Assembly: GCA_951640165.1 (NCBI GenBank)
Contig: OX621253.1
Span: 10,496,001-10,560,000 of the forward strand
Length of the DNA stretch: 64,000 nt
Origin: Pseudoips prasinana
Lineage: Eukaryota; Arthropoda; Insecta; Lepidoptera; Nolidae
Direction: 5' to 3'
The notes beneath the pieces were generated by a model. That model did no database searches. It was not told the DNA's origin and was given only the letters and a program-made list of their open reading frames with translations. Shown here piece by piece: positions 12,101-21,406 of the stretch; positions within the stretch are counted from its first letter, which is position 1; each line of letters starts with the position of its first letter. The translations under genes and the position numbers were made by a program.

Positions 12101-12196
12101 AACAGGCTTGATTCTATCAATAGGTTTCAAATCGCGAGGCTTATCAAGTTGTGTGTGCGCCCTTAGGGCTCTCGTTATACGTGGTAGCTCCAGCAT
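1..12196 (-). CDS. ASCC3: ASCC3, helicase subunit of the activating signal cointegrator 1 complex (5' half of gene, ten coding exons)
   Basis: Large Ski2/Brr2-family DNA/RNA helicase. In animals ASCC3 unwinds DNA for ALKBH3-linked alkylation repair and splits collided ribosomes as part of the ASC-1 complex; that role is family knowledge. What I see: ten exons joined in consistent phase with GT donors and AG acceptors: 12075-12196, 10533-10791, 9597-9875, 8725-8974, 7846-8029, 6737-6891, 3229-3374, 1735-1935, 865-1057 and 1-141. They give about 643 residues. The start [14 protein letters not shown] resembles the family N-terminus. Residues about 1-465 are the N-terminal extension, with an acidic/lysine-rich stretch near 350-365. 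Helicase motifs follow: LNRIQ near 477, Walker A APTGAGKT near 499-506, IAPMKAL (motif Ia), TTPEKWD (Ib) and DEVH near 611-614. The family is about 2200 residues, so roughly 70% lies beyond base 1. The identification is firm; single splice sites could be off by a few bases. Confidence 0.95.
363..528. repeat. dispersed repeat, copy 1
   Basis: About 165 bp, nearly identical to 49758-49925 (same orientation), sharing the blocks TACATTTATGTGGAATCGT and AACACTGCCAGAAAACTCAG. A reverse-orientation relative lies at 14762-14962. Likely the non-coding part of a LINE; the family cannot be named from the sequence. Confidence 0.7.
865..1057 (-). CDS. ASCC3: ASCC3 coding exon 9 (motifs Ia and Ib)
   Basis: Starts [14 protein letters not shown] (motif Ia), continues with ELTGDM and [14 protein letters not shown] (motif Ib), and ends with one base before GTATGT. 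The acceptor is TTTTTTCTAG. Confidence 0.95.
1321..1650 (+). repeat. tRNA-derived SINE (family A), full-length-like copy
   Basis: The head resembles a tRNA with an A box (TTGGCCCAGCGGTAGCG) and a B box (GGTTCAAATCC), followed by a tRNA-unrelated body with CGGAGGGCACGT and AGTCTCCATTAAGACTGGCC. Reverse copies are at 27635-27945 and, interrupted, at 25238-25855. It sits in an ASCC3 intron. The head is a Pol III promoter relic, not a functional tRNA gene. Confidence 0.75.
1735..1935 (-). CDS. ASCC3: ASCC3 coding exon 8 (Walker A)
   Basis: 67 codons in phase 0. Carries [15 protein letters not shown] and the Walker A motif [14 protein letters not shown], and ends MRNKFK before GTTAGT. These are motif Q/I of a Ski2-like helicase and nearly identical to ASCC3 of other animals. 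Confidence 0.95.
2113..2447. mobile_element. foldback (long inverted repeat) element
   Basis: The outer ends are inverted copies (CAGTGATGCGAAATAGCGA at 2113 and its complement ending at 2447). The arms of about 145 bp are imperfectly complementary, with a short unique centre near 2256-2300. Arm motifs include TCTACCGGCTAAGTC and GAACGCCATT. A partial arm copy recurs at 2657-2713, which shows it is a mobile family. No coding capacity; a MITE moved in trans is likely. Confidence 0.75.
2657..2713. repeat. fragment of the foldback family
   Basis: Matches the inner part of the right arm of the 2113-2447 element (TTATTTGAACGCCATTCAC and GACTTAGCCGGTAG). The rest is missing. Confidence 0.55.
2804..3100. 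repeat. lepidopteran 'GGTTCCGTA...TTGGCCGG' repeat, copy 1
   Basis: Begins TTTTTTAGGGTTCCGTACCC and ends GAGTCCGACTCGCACTTGG then CCGGTTTTTTT. A CTGT microsatellite follows the head. This repeat is abundant in moth and butterfly DNA. A longer, diverged copy follows at 3623-4198 in the same orientation. Confidence 0.7.
3229..3374 (-). CDS. ASCC3: ASCC3 coding exon 7
   Basis: Encodes [18 protein letters not shown], then [17 protein letters not shown] and ends IAELDD before GTAAGT. The LP-N--RKDT-EYEEV-IP core is the conserved stretch immediately before the first helicase cassette of the family. Confidence 0.9.
3623..4198. repeat. lepidopteran 'GGTTCCGTA...TTGGCCGG' repeat, copy 2
   Basis: Same head (TTTTTAGGGTTCCGTAGGC) and same tail (GAGTCCGACTCGCACTTGG) as copy 1, with a diverged interior of about 550 bp. 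Both copies lie in the ASCC3 intron between exons 6 and 7. Confidence 0.65.
4332..4503 (-). repeat. LINE-type tail, 'tagctgtgccccg' family
   Basis: Starts TAGCTGTGCCCCGCTGGTTT and ends with the motif AATATTAGTGTGAT. It is inverted relative to the copy at 4865-5020. Typical short non-coding terminal piece of a lepidopteran non-LTR element. Confidence 0.55.
4865..5020 (+). repeat. LINE-type tail, 'tagctgtgccccg' family
   Basis: ACTAATATTATAAATGCGAA then TTTGTGAGT, ending GCGAGGCACAGCTCTGG. Same family as 4332-4503 and 10095-10258. Confidence 0.55.
5158..5278. repeat. palindromic element with a perfect 23-bp stem
   Basis: The core 5185-5207 pairs perfectly with 5212-5234 (stem TAACTGTGGAACGAGACTC and ACCA) around a 4-base loop. 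Pairing continues imperfectly outward (ATGTTTAAATAT against ATATTTAAACAT). Best read as a small MITE in an ASCC3 intron. Confidence 0.65.
6737..6891 (-). CDS. ASCC3: ASCC3 coding exon 6
   Basis: 51 codons from [16 protein letters not shown] to STINAKNHA, plus one base at each end. Acceptor TTTGCAG; donor GTATTT. The phase matches exons 5 and 7. Confidence 0.85.
7846..8029 (-). CDS. ASCC3: ASCC3 coding exon 5
   Basis: Encodes [18 protein letters not shown] and then a highly charged stretch ([20 protein letters not shown]) typical of the disordered linker before the first helicase cassette. Flanked by TTTCAG and GTAATA; ends with two bases of an Arg codon. Confidence 0.9.
8067..8165 (-). repeat. 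LINE 3'-end fragment
   Basis: Contains TTTTTATTCACATAGAC then AAAAAGCGCTTTTAAATAGT and CAGAACATGTTT. The same block recurs at 47410-47490 (same orientation) and 61995-62075 (inverted). No coding part is attached. Confidence 0.55.
8587..8715 (+). repeat. lepidopteran ATCATC/GACGTCCACTGCTGGAC repeat
   Basis: A CAT-trinucleotide run, then a diverged copy of ATATCAGCCGAAAGACGTCC, then CATCGGTCCATCTTGTAGG. The best copy in the window is inside the tandem units (51120-51320). It lies just downstream of the ASCC3 exon 4 donor. Confidence 0.65.
8725..8974 (-). CDS. ASCC3: ASCC3 coding exon 4
   Basis: Runs from [16 protein letters not shown] to [10 protein letters not shown] plus one base, flanked by TTTACAG and GTAAGT. 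The FGKSWL and [13 protein letters not shown] segments fit the N-terminal region of ASCC3. A dispersed lepidopteran repeat lies just downstream of the donor, at 8587-8715. Confidence 0.9.
9597..9875 (-). CDS. ASCC3: ASCC3 coding exon 3
   Basis: 93 whole codons in phase 0, starting [11 protein letters not shown] and ending PKAPPEPK, flanked by TTAG and GTATTT. It contains [13 protein letters not shown] and a proline/lysine-rich end that leads into exon 4. Confidence 0.9.
9888..10005 (+). repeat. lepidopteran ATCATC/GACGTCCACTGCTGGAC repeat
   Basis: Contains ATCATTATCATCATTCCAGC, then CTGTTGGACAAAAGCCTCCC and ATCTCCACAATTGTAGGTCC. A diverged copy in an ASCC3 intron. Confidence 0.6.
10095..10258 (+). 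repeat. LINE-type tail, 'tagctgtgccccg' family
   Basis: CACACTAATATTATATAGGC, then TTTGTGAGTGTGTATG, ending CCGCAGGGCACAGCTAGT. Same orientation as 4865-5020. Confidence 0.55.
10533..10791 (-). CDS. ASCC3: ASCC3 coding exon 2
   Basis: Open through 86 codons, from [14 protein letters not shown] to NSTANKICE. The acceptor CAG precedes base 10791 and the donor GTTTGT follows 10533. Its first base completes the Arg codon split after exon 1. Helical N-terminal region, no catalytic motif. Confidence 0.9.
11780..11985 (+). repeat. dispersed repeat with GGTCACCTGATGGTAAG
   Basis: Contains GGTCACCTGATGGTAAGCGA, CCGCCCATGGACACTCGC and GTCGCGGGTGCGTTGCC. A second copy in the same orientation is at 63218-63430 and a fragment at 42945-43030. 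Common lepidopteran repeat; the short open frames here are not genes. Confidence 0.65.
12075..12196 (-). CDS. ASCC3: ASCC3 coding exon 1 (start codon)
   Basis: Starts at ATG 12194-12196 and encodes [14 protein letters not shown] followed by a basic segment ending KQKHKK plus two bases of an Arg codon. Donor GTAACC follows base 12075. The LPR-T-ALR opening matches the conserved ASCC3 N-terminus, which fixes the start. No clear core promoter was recognised upstream; 12197-12420 is AT-rich and may hold 5' UTR. Confidence 0.9.
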
Positions 12197-12419
12197 TGTT
12201 GATTATACTTAAAGAATATCTGAATATAAATACTCCCGGTGTTTCGAATCAATCTTATAGTCTGATTGATTAATGTTGTGAAACATTAATCACATAAATA
12301 ATCTTAAATTGAAATGTAAATTATCTGCATTTCAAGTATTATGATTGAATTAAGTAACAACTGTTTAATGTTTAGTATAAAATAATAATTTCAGTTTTCA
12401 ATATACTGACGATTGACAC

Positions 12420-13230
12420 GTATATCAATGACAATAATAAATCTCAGGAAGGGGGAGAGGAATGAACCATTTTTCCTTTTTCACTTCATTCATAACCAAT
12501 CACGTCTGTCCATTCGACTAAAACTGTCAGTCTTAATTTTTTTAATGCCGTTTTACGGCTCTGGCTTCTTTGGCCTTATGAGCCTTCAGTAAATATATTT
12601 TTATATAATTTATTTCCGTCACTGTCAAGTAAAGTCCGTCACAGTCAAGTCATAAATAGTCCTTGTCCAACCCCAGTAAAGCAGTGGAGACTTTACTAGA
12701 AGCTTTTATGGAGTTTTGGTTACAACACCGAAAATCACAATTCACGGCAATATCGCACTTTCTTCCACTTGTGTACGTTGTCGAAGATGTTATGTCTAAA
12801 AATCCACCATATTTACACATAAAAACTCGAATTTACACCAGTTTTTGAAAATAAAACATAGCCTCGATGCGTTTTTTTCCGCGTTGGCGCCAAAACTCTG
12901 TCAGTCTTAACCTAAGTCGGTGTAGCCAGATCCAACTATCAATTTGGCAGCCAGAAAAGATGCGATGTAGAAAAAAAAGCAATATTTAATGGCTTAGATT
13001 AATTTATCGTTCAAACTGGATTCCCATGAAAAAATCATACTATAATAATAATATGTGCATAAAAATATCGATTCCTTCTGTAAAAGGAGCGATACACATA
13101 ATATAAATTCGAGATATAAGGGAAATCTTATAGTGCAAACTCCACAAAATAAGTAACTTTTTTATGGGGCAATGTATAAGATTCTATAACAACCCAAAAT
13201 ACAAATTTATTTATTGCGAACACAGGTAGA
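12420..13230. other. intergenic DNA with no recognised gene
   Basis: AT-rich, no coding frame with recognisable content. The only structure seen is a short direct repeat near 12618-12648 (CGTCACTGTCAAGT, then CGTCACAGTCAAGT). Confidence 0.4.
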
Positions 13231-13231
13231 T

Positions 13232-13378
13232 AATGTACAGACGCCAGCACATCAAGCTACCTCAATCTGTCAAATTTCCCTAATTGAAAGTGAATCTTAT
13301 TCTTAAGTGATAAAGTTGAAAATCTATAAAAACAATTTGACAGATTGGGGTAGCTGGATGTGCTGGCGTCTGTACATT
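13232..13378. mobile_element. short hairpin MITE, copy 1 (TIR TGTACAGACGCCAGCACATC)
   Basis: 147 bp with long inverted ends: AATGTACAGACGCCAGCACA at the left and its complement at the right, and the arms continue through AGCTACC-CAATCTGTCAAA. Two diverged relatives are at 45730-45868 and 48337-48480. No coding capacity. The three copies define a family by themselves. Confidence 0.75.
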
Positions 13379-13399
13379 TAAGGGTGGTAGTAAAATGTT

Positions 13400-14760
13400 A
13401 GTCCGCTATGTCCAGCCTGTTAGAGCATGCAACTGGATTTTATTTTGTTACAATTTTAGAAGCAATGCGATTACAAATTCAATAATAGAATTAAATAAAA
13501 GTAAAAATGTCACACAATTAAATTTGAAAATATACACATGTCAATATCGCGCAATGTATAGACGTCAATCATATAATATGTCAATTAACAAATAAATAAA
13601 TAAACTAGTCTAAGTCGTCAAGATACATCAATACACAAATTTTCAATTTACATAGTTGAGCCATTATTATAATTTACATTACATACCGTTATCTGATAAA
13701 TATTCGCATATGGTGTAATAAACCTTATTAATTAAAAAATCCGTCAAAAGCTTTTTGAATTTCGTATTGTTGCATTCTAATATTATATGTTGTGGCAATT
13801 TGTTGTAAACTTTTGGTGCCATGCCTATAAAGTTATTGTTAAATACGGCTTTTTTGTGGGGTCTAAAGCGTATTTTATGTCTGTGTCTTATACCATTGAG
13901 GGTGTCAAACAGAAAAAGGTTACTTTTTACAAATGTGGCAACTTCGTAGATATATAAGCAAGGTAGAGTAAATATATGCAGACTTTAAAAAAATGGCTCT
14001 CAGCTGTCAATACTTTTAATTCCACATATCGCTCTAAGACATCTTTTCTGTGCTCTAAAGACTATTTCTTTATTTGTAGAATTCCCCCAGTATATAACAC
14101 CATAGCGTAGGGTAGACGTGACATATGCATGATAAGCAGTGATCAAAGTTTTCTGATCCACTACCTTGGCTAAATTGTGGAGAGCATATGAATATTGAAA
14201 TAAACGTTGACAAACATAGTTAGTATGCGTCTTCCAGGACATGTCTCTATCCAATTCAAGCCCTAAAAATTTTGTAGTGCTAGGTTCTTCAATAACTTTG
14301 TCATGGTAATGTATGTCAGGCTTAAAGTGATTAGTTCGTTGCTCAAATGTCATAATTTTTGTTTTATCTAGATTAATTTTCAAGTTATTAGCTTTAAGCC
14401 ATTCAACAATTATTACGAGGCAGTCATTTATTTCTTTATCAAACGTCAATTTATCTTTTGCACTAAACACTACTGTGCTATCATCTGCAAATAACACCAT
14501 CGGATGATGCGTGACTTTGGGCATATCGTTGATGTAAATAATGAAAAGCAAAGGGCCTAAAATGCTACCTTGGGATACACCGTAATTAGTTGATTTTTGG
14601 CTTGATTGGTACGTTTTATAGTTTTAGAAGCTACACAAACCCTATCTATTTGTGTAAACTGTTTCCTATTCGTTAAATATGACTTTAGCAAGCTGAGAGC
14701 ATTACCCCTAATTCCGTATCTTTCCAACTTATTCAGGAGTATATCTCGATCCACGTATCC
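13400..14760 (-). pseudogene. non-LTR retrotransposon reverse transcriptase, broken and 5'-truncated
   Basis: Read on the minus strand, 14754-14557 gives ILLNKLERYGIRGNALSLL, a stretch conserved after RT motif A. It is followed by VSQGSILGPLLFIIYIND (motif B region) and LFADDSTVVF (motif C, catalytic FADD) at 14600-14000, then CLRAICGIKSIDS. The C-terminal thumb continues in another frame at about 13950-13680 (CLYIYEVATFVKSNLF, then MAPKVYNKLPQ). At least two frame breaks make it non-functional. Related to the LINE at 37725-39630, in the jockey/CR1 range of elements; the exact clade cannot be fixed here. Confidence 0.85.
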
Positions 14761-14761
14761 A

Positions 14762-14962
14762 ATGCTATTAGAGAATTGTCTACGAACAAAAGAATTGTAA
14801 AAGCCAAATTGTGTAGCATTGCATATTACAAAATTTCTGATTATTTAAGTGACAAAAATGCTTGGGATTGAGTTGTTGTAATTCAGCACACATTACCAAT
14901 ATGTAATTAATCTTAAGTAAAGTTAATTTTAAAAAAGGATTCCTACTTGGTTTTCTGTCATA
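14762..14962. repeat. dispersed repeat, reverse relative of 49758-50085
   Basis: Reverse complement of the 3' part of 49758-50085; shared blocks are AGAGAATTGTCTACGAA, CAAATTGTGTAGCA and AAAGGATTCCTACT. It abuts the truncated LINE at 13400-14760 and may be part of the same insertion. Confidence 0.55.
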
Positions 14963-15559
14963 GTTTATTTTTTACGGAGTAAAACTGTAAGGAACATCGT
15001 GTACAAAGAAGTTTTGTAAAATCAATTATTGTTTCCTTGATCTTATCATATAGGGTTGATTAGAAGTGTATTAATATAATTAATGCTTATTTATACTCTT
15101 TGATAGGTACAGTCTTTACATGCCTATTTTTACCTCTATTGTGTGTGTATGCTTTTGGTCTTACAGACTGAGAAGCTCAATTTTACGTTGACATTGCTTG
15201 GCGTATCAAAAATCGAAAATGTCTTTTTTCCTTTATACCTCGGTGCCAAATTTCAAAATTGTAGGCTAATGGAAAATTATCCTAAACTTAGTATCGGTTA
15301 AATAGTGAGTCTGTGAAACATTTTATAATGAAAATATACTTTAAAAGGCCGTGCTTTTTCGTTAATTTTAATAATATATCTATAGATACTTATAATAAAC
15401 CGGTAAAAATCTGTGTCTGTACATTGAATATATTCAAAAAATAATAATTTAGGGGGTTTAGAAACAGTAATAGAGCAGGAAACCAAAAAAAAAATTCCGT
15501 CTGTTTCTTTGTACACGCTAATCTATGGAACTCATGGACGGATTTCAATATATTTTTTG

Positions 15560-15925
15560 TTGTATAGGCATTAAATCTGGGCATATATATAGGCTACAAT
15601 ATATCTTGGAAACTTGAACACCTGATGCAGAACCGCAACAGACCAGCTAAACTATAAGAGATACAAAAATAGTACCAAAGCAAAAATTGTTCCACGTGAT
15701 GAGCATTTTTTGCTGAGGGTATAATTTGAAGATCCAGAACACCTGTTCTGGAACTCCAAGAGCCCAGTGACACTATAACATCTATAGGAATGACGTCTTA
15801 GCAAGAGTTGTTCAGCCTAATGAGCGCTCTCTGTTGACGTATAAAAATTGAACATCTGGAATACCTGTTGAGGAATTCCAACAGCCCAGCTACACCATAA
15901 CACATGTAGGAATAAGGTCTTAGCA
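15560..15925 (+). repeat. left direct repeat around the Helitron relic, made of three subrepeats
   Basis: Three imperfect subrepeats of roughly 120-130 bp, each with a GAACACCTG-like start, a CAGC/CAGTG-CACTATAA block and a 'gtcttagcaaaagtt' end. A block of about 300 bp recurs in the same orientation at 17427-17730 on the far side of the helicase fragment (shared CTGATGCAGAACCGCAACAG). Confidence 0.65.
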
Positions 15926-16214
15926 AAAGTTTATTTATTTATTTATTTAGACACACATAAACTATCATTACAGGAACTCAATACCTATATACTTATAAAT
16001 TAAAAACAAAAATGGTAACTCAATAGTAAGTTGAAAACTAAACAAATTGCACAATAAGCGGCCTGTGTGAATTTGTTCAGTGTGCACGAAAAGATATCCA
16101 AACTACCGTTCCACAGATTTAGCCGCCGTAGTTAATGACGGTAGGTCAAATTTCACAACAGAATAGAGGAAAATATTTAATACAGTGGTCCAAAGTGTCT
16201 TAATTTTTAGATGC

Positions 16215-17300
16215 TACAGGAGACACCGGAATAAATAACCTGACGAAAGCAATCCTTGCTCAACATAGACGGCAAAATAAGATCGCTCTTGCCGTAGCAT
16301 CATCAGGTATTGCGCCCACATTACTTCCAGGCGGAAAGACAACCCATATATTGTTTAAAATCGATTTATATAGATCTGAAATACTAACCTACTCTGGAAC
16401 ACGAAACTGTGACAAAGCGGGAGTGTTTCAGGATTGCTGTCTACTTGTCTGGGATGAGTGTATTATATCAAACAAAAAGGCAGTAGACGCTGTGGATAGA
16501 ATACTACGAGACATTCGTCGAGATGACAGGCCAATGGGTAACGTAACTGTTTTGTCTTCGGGAGATTTTCGACAAACCCTTCCAGTCATAAGCCGGGGAA
16601 CTACAGCTGATGAGATTAGTGCCTCATTAAAACATTCACATCTATGGCCTCAAATACAAGAGCTCAAATTATCCATAAATATGAGAGCCTAGCTTGGTGG
16701 TAATTCGCATGCCCAAGAGTATTATTGAAAGTTGCGGAAGGTCTCCTTCCTGAAGAGGATGGTCTGGTGAATGTTCCTGAAAAACTTGGAAAAATTGTTG
16801 CCGCTGAAGAGGAACTGATACGATCGGTATTTGGAAACATTATACCAAACCAATAAAAGTCATGAATTTGCGAACGTGCCCTATTGACCCCAAAAAAGTT
16901 GCAAAATCTAATCAAAAAAATTTCGCGGATGTTGTAGGGGATAAAGTGGTTTAAACTTCTTTCGACAGTGTTGTCGATCAGGACGACGCTAACTACCCAG
17001 TGGTCTTCCTACTCATAAAATAAGAGTTGAAGTCAGTGACGAATTTACCTACACCAAAACTGTGCAACGAAACCCGTCTTATTTTCAACGCTTTACAACG
17101 TAATATAATTGTTGCTACAATCCTCACTGGATGTGGTGCCGGTAAGCCTGTATTCATACCGCGCATACAACTCATCCCCAACAATTTCCCCTTTCAATTA
17201 AAGCGCACCCAGTTCCCTGAGACTACATGCTTTGCCATGACAATAAACAAGTCACAAGGGCAGACGCTTATAGCCGCTAGTGTTGACCTGTGTTGATTTT
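16215..17300 (+). pseudogene. Helitron Pif1-like helicase, degenerate
   Basis: The reading starts FLDATGDTGINNLTKAIL, where the family normally has a Walker A of the G-x-G-K-T type; here the Lys is replaced by Ile. Next come ALAVASSGIAPTLLPGGKTT, VWDECIISNKKAV (motif II), a GDFRQTLPV block and LSINMRA, with a stop at 16690. Further pieces in shifted frames are LLKVAEGLLPEEDGLVNVP (16728-16860), LCNETRLIFNAL, ILTGCGAGKPVFIPRI and FAMTINKSQGQTLIAASVDL (17057-17296), the last being the conserved C-terminal helicase motif. No Rep/HUH nuclease part is visible. Several frame breaks and the lost Walker Lys make it inactive. Confidence 0.88.
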
Positions 17301-17426
17301 TCAAGGATCATGAAGGAAAACCCCCAAATATAGTTTATATAGATTTTTTAAAAAGTTATTTGCAATATTATTGTTAAATCAGTGTACCCTTGAGATCCAC
17401 TTCCGGAATTACGGGAAGAAAAGTTT

Positions 17427-17730
17427 TAGGTGTATAGATATTAAGTCTGGACAACATATAGGCTATAATTTATTTTTGAGAATGAAACACATGATGCAGA
17501 ACCGCAACAGATCTGCTAAAGTATAAGAGATATAAAAATGATACCATAGTAAAAATTATTCCACGTGAAGAGCATTTTCTGCTATGAGAATAAATTTGAA
17601 GATCTAGAACACTGGTTGTGGAACTCCAAAGCCTAGCGACACTACAACATATATAGGAATGACGTGTTAGCAAAAGTTGTTTATTCTGATGGGCATTTCC
17701 TGTTGACTTACAAAAACGAAAGACCTGGAA
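17427..17730 (+). repeat. right direct repeat around the Helitron relic
   Basis: About 300 bp closely matching 15567-15862 in the same orientation. The pair flanks the helicase fragment like long terminal repeats, but no LTR-element genes lie between them. More likely a repeated non-coding end of Helitrons, or two related insertions. Confidence 0.6.
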
Positions 17731-17924
17731 CTGGTCTCGAATCGTATCGCACATCCAGTTGTTTTCCCGTTCCCGGGCTCTTAGAATTCGACATCAGACG
17801 TTACAGATCTTCGATTTTGACGACTCCGTTGCCGCTGGCATAAGCAACAGGATCCACGTACGAAGTCGTGGGCAGCAACTAGTCTATATAAGTATGTATT
17901 TACCTAAGAAAAGAAGTATAAGTA

Positions 17925-18010
17925 GTATCTCACTTATCTGGTTTCCTTAGCATCTGCTTAGCTTGGGATCAGATGGCCGTGTATGAATAATGTCCCAGGA
18001 TATTATTATT
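17925..18010 (+). repeat. SINE family B tail
   Basis: Ends ATAATGTCCCAGGATATTAT then TATTGTT, the 3' tail also present at 25403-25634, 31096-31190 and 40189-40433. The tRNA head is missing. Confidence 0.55.
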
Positions 18011-20850
18011 GTTACTTATTTCTATGTTGGTTACAAAATACCTATTGTTCTTGTACTCATTTTACAACATACAGTTTTAATAATAATAGTCTGTCGCTGA
18101 ATAGTTAAATGAAACTCAATTTCAGTTACAACATTTTTATTTTGTTAATTATACTTTATGACCACAATGCTTATGGCTATGGCTTATCTACTAATAATGT
18201 TGTTTAACATAACTTAGTATTCGACTTAATGCCAATAGCTTTATTAATTCTTAAACAACGCTATAAGTAACAGCCAACGATTATTATCTACAGGCCGACC
18301 CTTTGGAAGAGCGAGAGAAGACAACCGCTACGGCTAGTACAAAATTGGATCCCGCTATTAATATGGATAAGGTAATGGTAAAGGTAACGGTAATGGTAAT
18401 GGTAAAGGTAAAGGTATGGATAAGGTTCAGATTTATTAGGATTCTAAAATGAAAACAATGACTTCAACTCAAATGATAAGTAATGTAATTTGCGTAATTG
18501 TAGTCTCACTCCAGTGTATTGGCACACGACTCGAACTACAATTAGGCATGGTATGATAATAGGGCAAGTTTTCAGTTGCCACTGTTAAACAGTGATTTCA
18601 TATTATTTAACGTAACTAGAATTTATATTTAAATTTCAGTATATATGTAGGAAGAACGCCCGCATCGCCTTTCGAAACGGAAACATTGGAGAACTATATT
18701 AAAAGTATTATAAAATGGCATTTGGATGCCAGGAGCACATTTCTCAAAATTATGAGCGTTTAAATATGTTCTAATTCTAAAATATTTTATATATTCTGAA
18801 CGAGCCCTACCGGAATTCTCATTTCGCTCTGCCCTACTAAAGTTAGGGTCGGTACTGGTTTATCTAATCCCATAACATACATTCTGGTGTATTTTCTTTT
18901 TTACCTTACAGTGAATGTTTTTAACGCTGCCAGTATCAGTACATATTATAAGTTTCTTTTTGAAATAGTTACCGCATGTTGTTATTTCAATGGATGTGGC
19001 ATGGTGACACAATAAATGCCAAGTTTCTTTTTAATATTTCCTTCGTGATTTTTTATTTACATATCTTGATATTGATATTTTGTTCTGTTTGAAAACTGGC
19101 AACGTCAAACTTATAAATCTAGTACTCCAACTATTGACTGTCAACAATATCAAAGTGCGAATTTTATTAACATCGGTCTCCGCACATGATATGATTATAA
19201 CGGAGAACCGATTTTAATATGATAATGCTTTTCCCACTTTGTTTCAAACTATAATATGTAGTACTGGCCAATTTTTCCAACACTATTATACTAGTATCGT
19301 AATTATAGAAGGATCACTACATTTGGCCGTTGCACTTCGAATTTAATAAGTGTCTAAATATTTAAAAGATAATCATTAATTCAAATAGAGAACGGTGGTT
19401 TGCTTATATTGTGTTCCAAATAAAACTGCCTGCCGTACAACCAGCCAAATGTAATAGAGCGATAATTATAGTAATATAATATGATAAATATAACTAATAC
19501 GTGGCTATTTATTTGAAACATCTAATTACCTAGTGTGAATTTTTACAATTTCTAACTACAAAGCTGTTTTACATACATTAATACACACACAGTAAAAAGG
19601 TATTATATGCATTATTTATTGTAGTTAGGTATACAGGATAGATTATACATTTTTTTTTAAATATTGGCCAGTTACGATTACAATTTATGTAAAAACGCAA
19701 GATAGCACAAGTCCTTACTATACTCTAAGTTTACTTAAACAAACAACAATTTGATTAAGTACAAATTTTCGTTTCAAATAGAGATCACGGTTATATATTA
19801 CAGCTATAAAAGCGATTAAAACATAATATAATCCAGCAACTATGACATGGCAAATATATCGTACATTTCTACCCAAAAAGTGAGAAGTAAAAACTACCGA
19901 ATCACGTTTAAATTCTTTAACATTCCACCTAACCATTAGTTAACAGCTGTCCATCCGACTCATCTATACGCCATTCAAACTGACCTTTCAGCACAAAGAA
20001 ATTGTGTGAAAGGCGGCATTTTTTGTCGTTCAAATTTTGTTCTTAATTTCAATATCCCTTGCCAAGTTACAGTTGTTGCACTATTTGTAATAAATGATTC
20101 ACTAAACCGCGGTAGTGCTAACATGGGCCCAATACACGCTATGCTATAAAATGTTACATGACGTGGAACATGGAACTATCAATGATTTCAGCCCCTTTTA
20201 CTTTTACAAATGAACAGAGTTCACTCTTAAATTGTAAATATCTATCCATTATAACATCTATAAAGTGGTTTGGTATTTAGAAGCGGATTGATATTAACAT
20301 AGTATTTTGTATATACGCTGTAGATATTATCAAAGATCAACAATTTAAATGTTAAAAAGTAAGTGGATACGAAAATAAATTACGACAAAAATATTCACGA
20401 AATTTGGTCCAAATGGAACTTAATGTTTTGTTTGATAGAGCCTACTTTTGAAAAGTAAAATACATTTCGAGATATTACTGTATTTTGATAAGTCTTATCT
20501 AATAGCGAATATTAATTTCTGTGGTAAAATTTATAACAAAGAAAGATCATCTAAAAATACTATATTTTGTATTTATCAGAGCTTTTGGTAGTGATATAAA
20601 AGAAATCATGTCTTAAGACGCGTGATTTCGAGTTACAAAAGTATTAATAGGATAAATAGTTGATATTTAGTAGGCAAAACATTGGATATATTTTGGTGAT
20701 ATTATCCAGAGGATATTTAATAACAACACTAATTTCTAGATAATAAAATAAAAGTTGTTTCGAAGTTCTCTTGATGTTGCTGCAGCTGGGATGTTAATTA
20801 CCTGAAACTATAATAAATAATCGTTTTAAATTAACCAATTGCATTAACTT
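18010..20850. other. AT-rich intergenic DNA, nothing recognised
   Basis: A GGTAAT/GGTAAA hexamer microsatellite lies at 18366-18425. A minus-strand frame at 19718-19936 has one hydrophobic stretch, but no splice context or recognisable family. The n-syb 3' UTR could extend into the right part, but no polyadenylation site was assigned. Confidence 0.35.
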
Positions 20851-21122
20851 ACATATATTTGGTGCTGTGTGGTGACGGCGACAAATATCAGAATCAGAAT
20901 ATCATCACCCCATCTCATCCCGTGGGGGGCGTAGAAGTCGACCCGAGGGAATATCTACCAGAGGATGGGCAGCAGCTTCCTTCTGAGTACTATGACCATC
21001 TTACTGCGATCGCCAACCCGCCTGCCCAGCGTGGCGATTATGGCATATCCCCCCAAGACGATTCTTGAGGGAGGCTTGTCCAGTAGTGGACTTATTTAGC
21101 TGTAATGATGATGATGATGATG
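20850..21122. repeat. dispersed repeat ending in GATGATGATGATG
   Basis: Contains CATCTCATCCCGTGGGG, CGCCTG-type GC-rich blocks and GAGGCTTGTCCAGTAGTGGA before the ATGATG run. This is the reverse orientation of the ATCATC/GACGTCCACTGCTGGAC family. 49510-49740 carries a similar arrangement (CCCATGTCATCCCGTGGG). Confidence 0.6.
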
Positions 21123-21370
21123 ACATATATTTGGTATTATGTTAATATCTTTGGTATTGTTGTATATTTACTACGAAGTAGAACTCGTAGCAATCCTGTT
21201 ACGCAACTACGTAGCGCAGTGCTACGACATTACTACAGTTTTGGGCACACGGGACTGTGGACATTTTTCTTGTGATAAGTGATGTAACGATATTGAAAAT
21301 AGTAATTACAAACTTTAATATTCCATAGCTGTCAAATAAATAAATACTTTACTCACATAATTTTTCTTAC

Positions 21371-21406
21371 CTCGGTCTTTGTCCTCCATACAGATGGTTT
21401 ACAGAC
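21371..21406 (-). CDS. n-syb: candidate n-syb terminal micro-exon (Gly-Leu-stop)
   Basis: A 36-base segment with a good acceptor (TTTTCTAG) and a strong donor (GAG/GTAAGA). In the phase left by the anchor exon it reads GGT CTG TAA, giving ...LIIGL and stop. Its length is a multiple of three, so in another phase it would be a frame-neutral cassette. The exon boundaries look real; the assignment as the end of the protein is inference. Confidence 0.45.

Noticed and set aside
15560..17730. LTR retrotransposon
   Set aside because: The direct repeats flank a Helitron-type helicase; no gag, protease, integrase or primer-binding site is seen.
19718..19936. Small membrane protein (72 residues, one hydrophobic stretch)
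   Set aside because: AT-rich surroundings produce such frames by chance. No homology recognised, no splice or promoter support.
20859..21068. Short gene with Pro/Gly-rich residues
   Set aside because: Lies entirely in a dispersed repeat ending in ATGATG, with a related block at 49610-49740.
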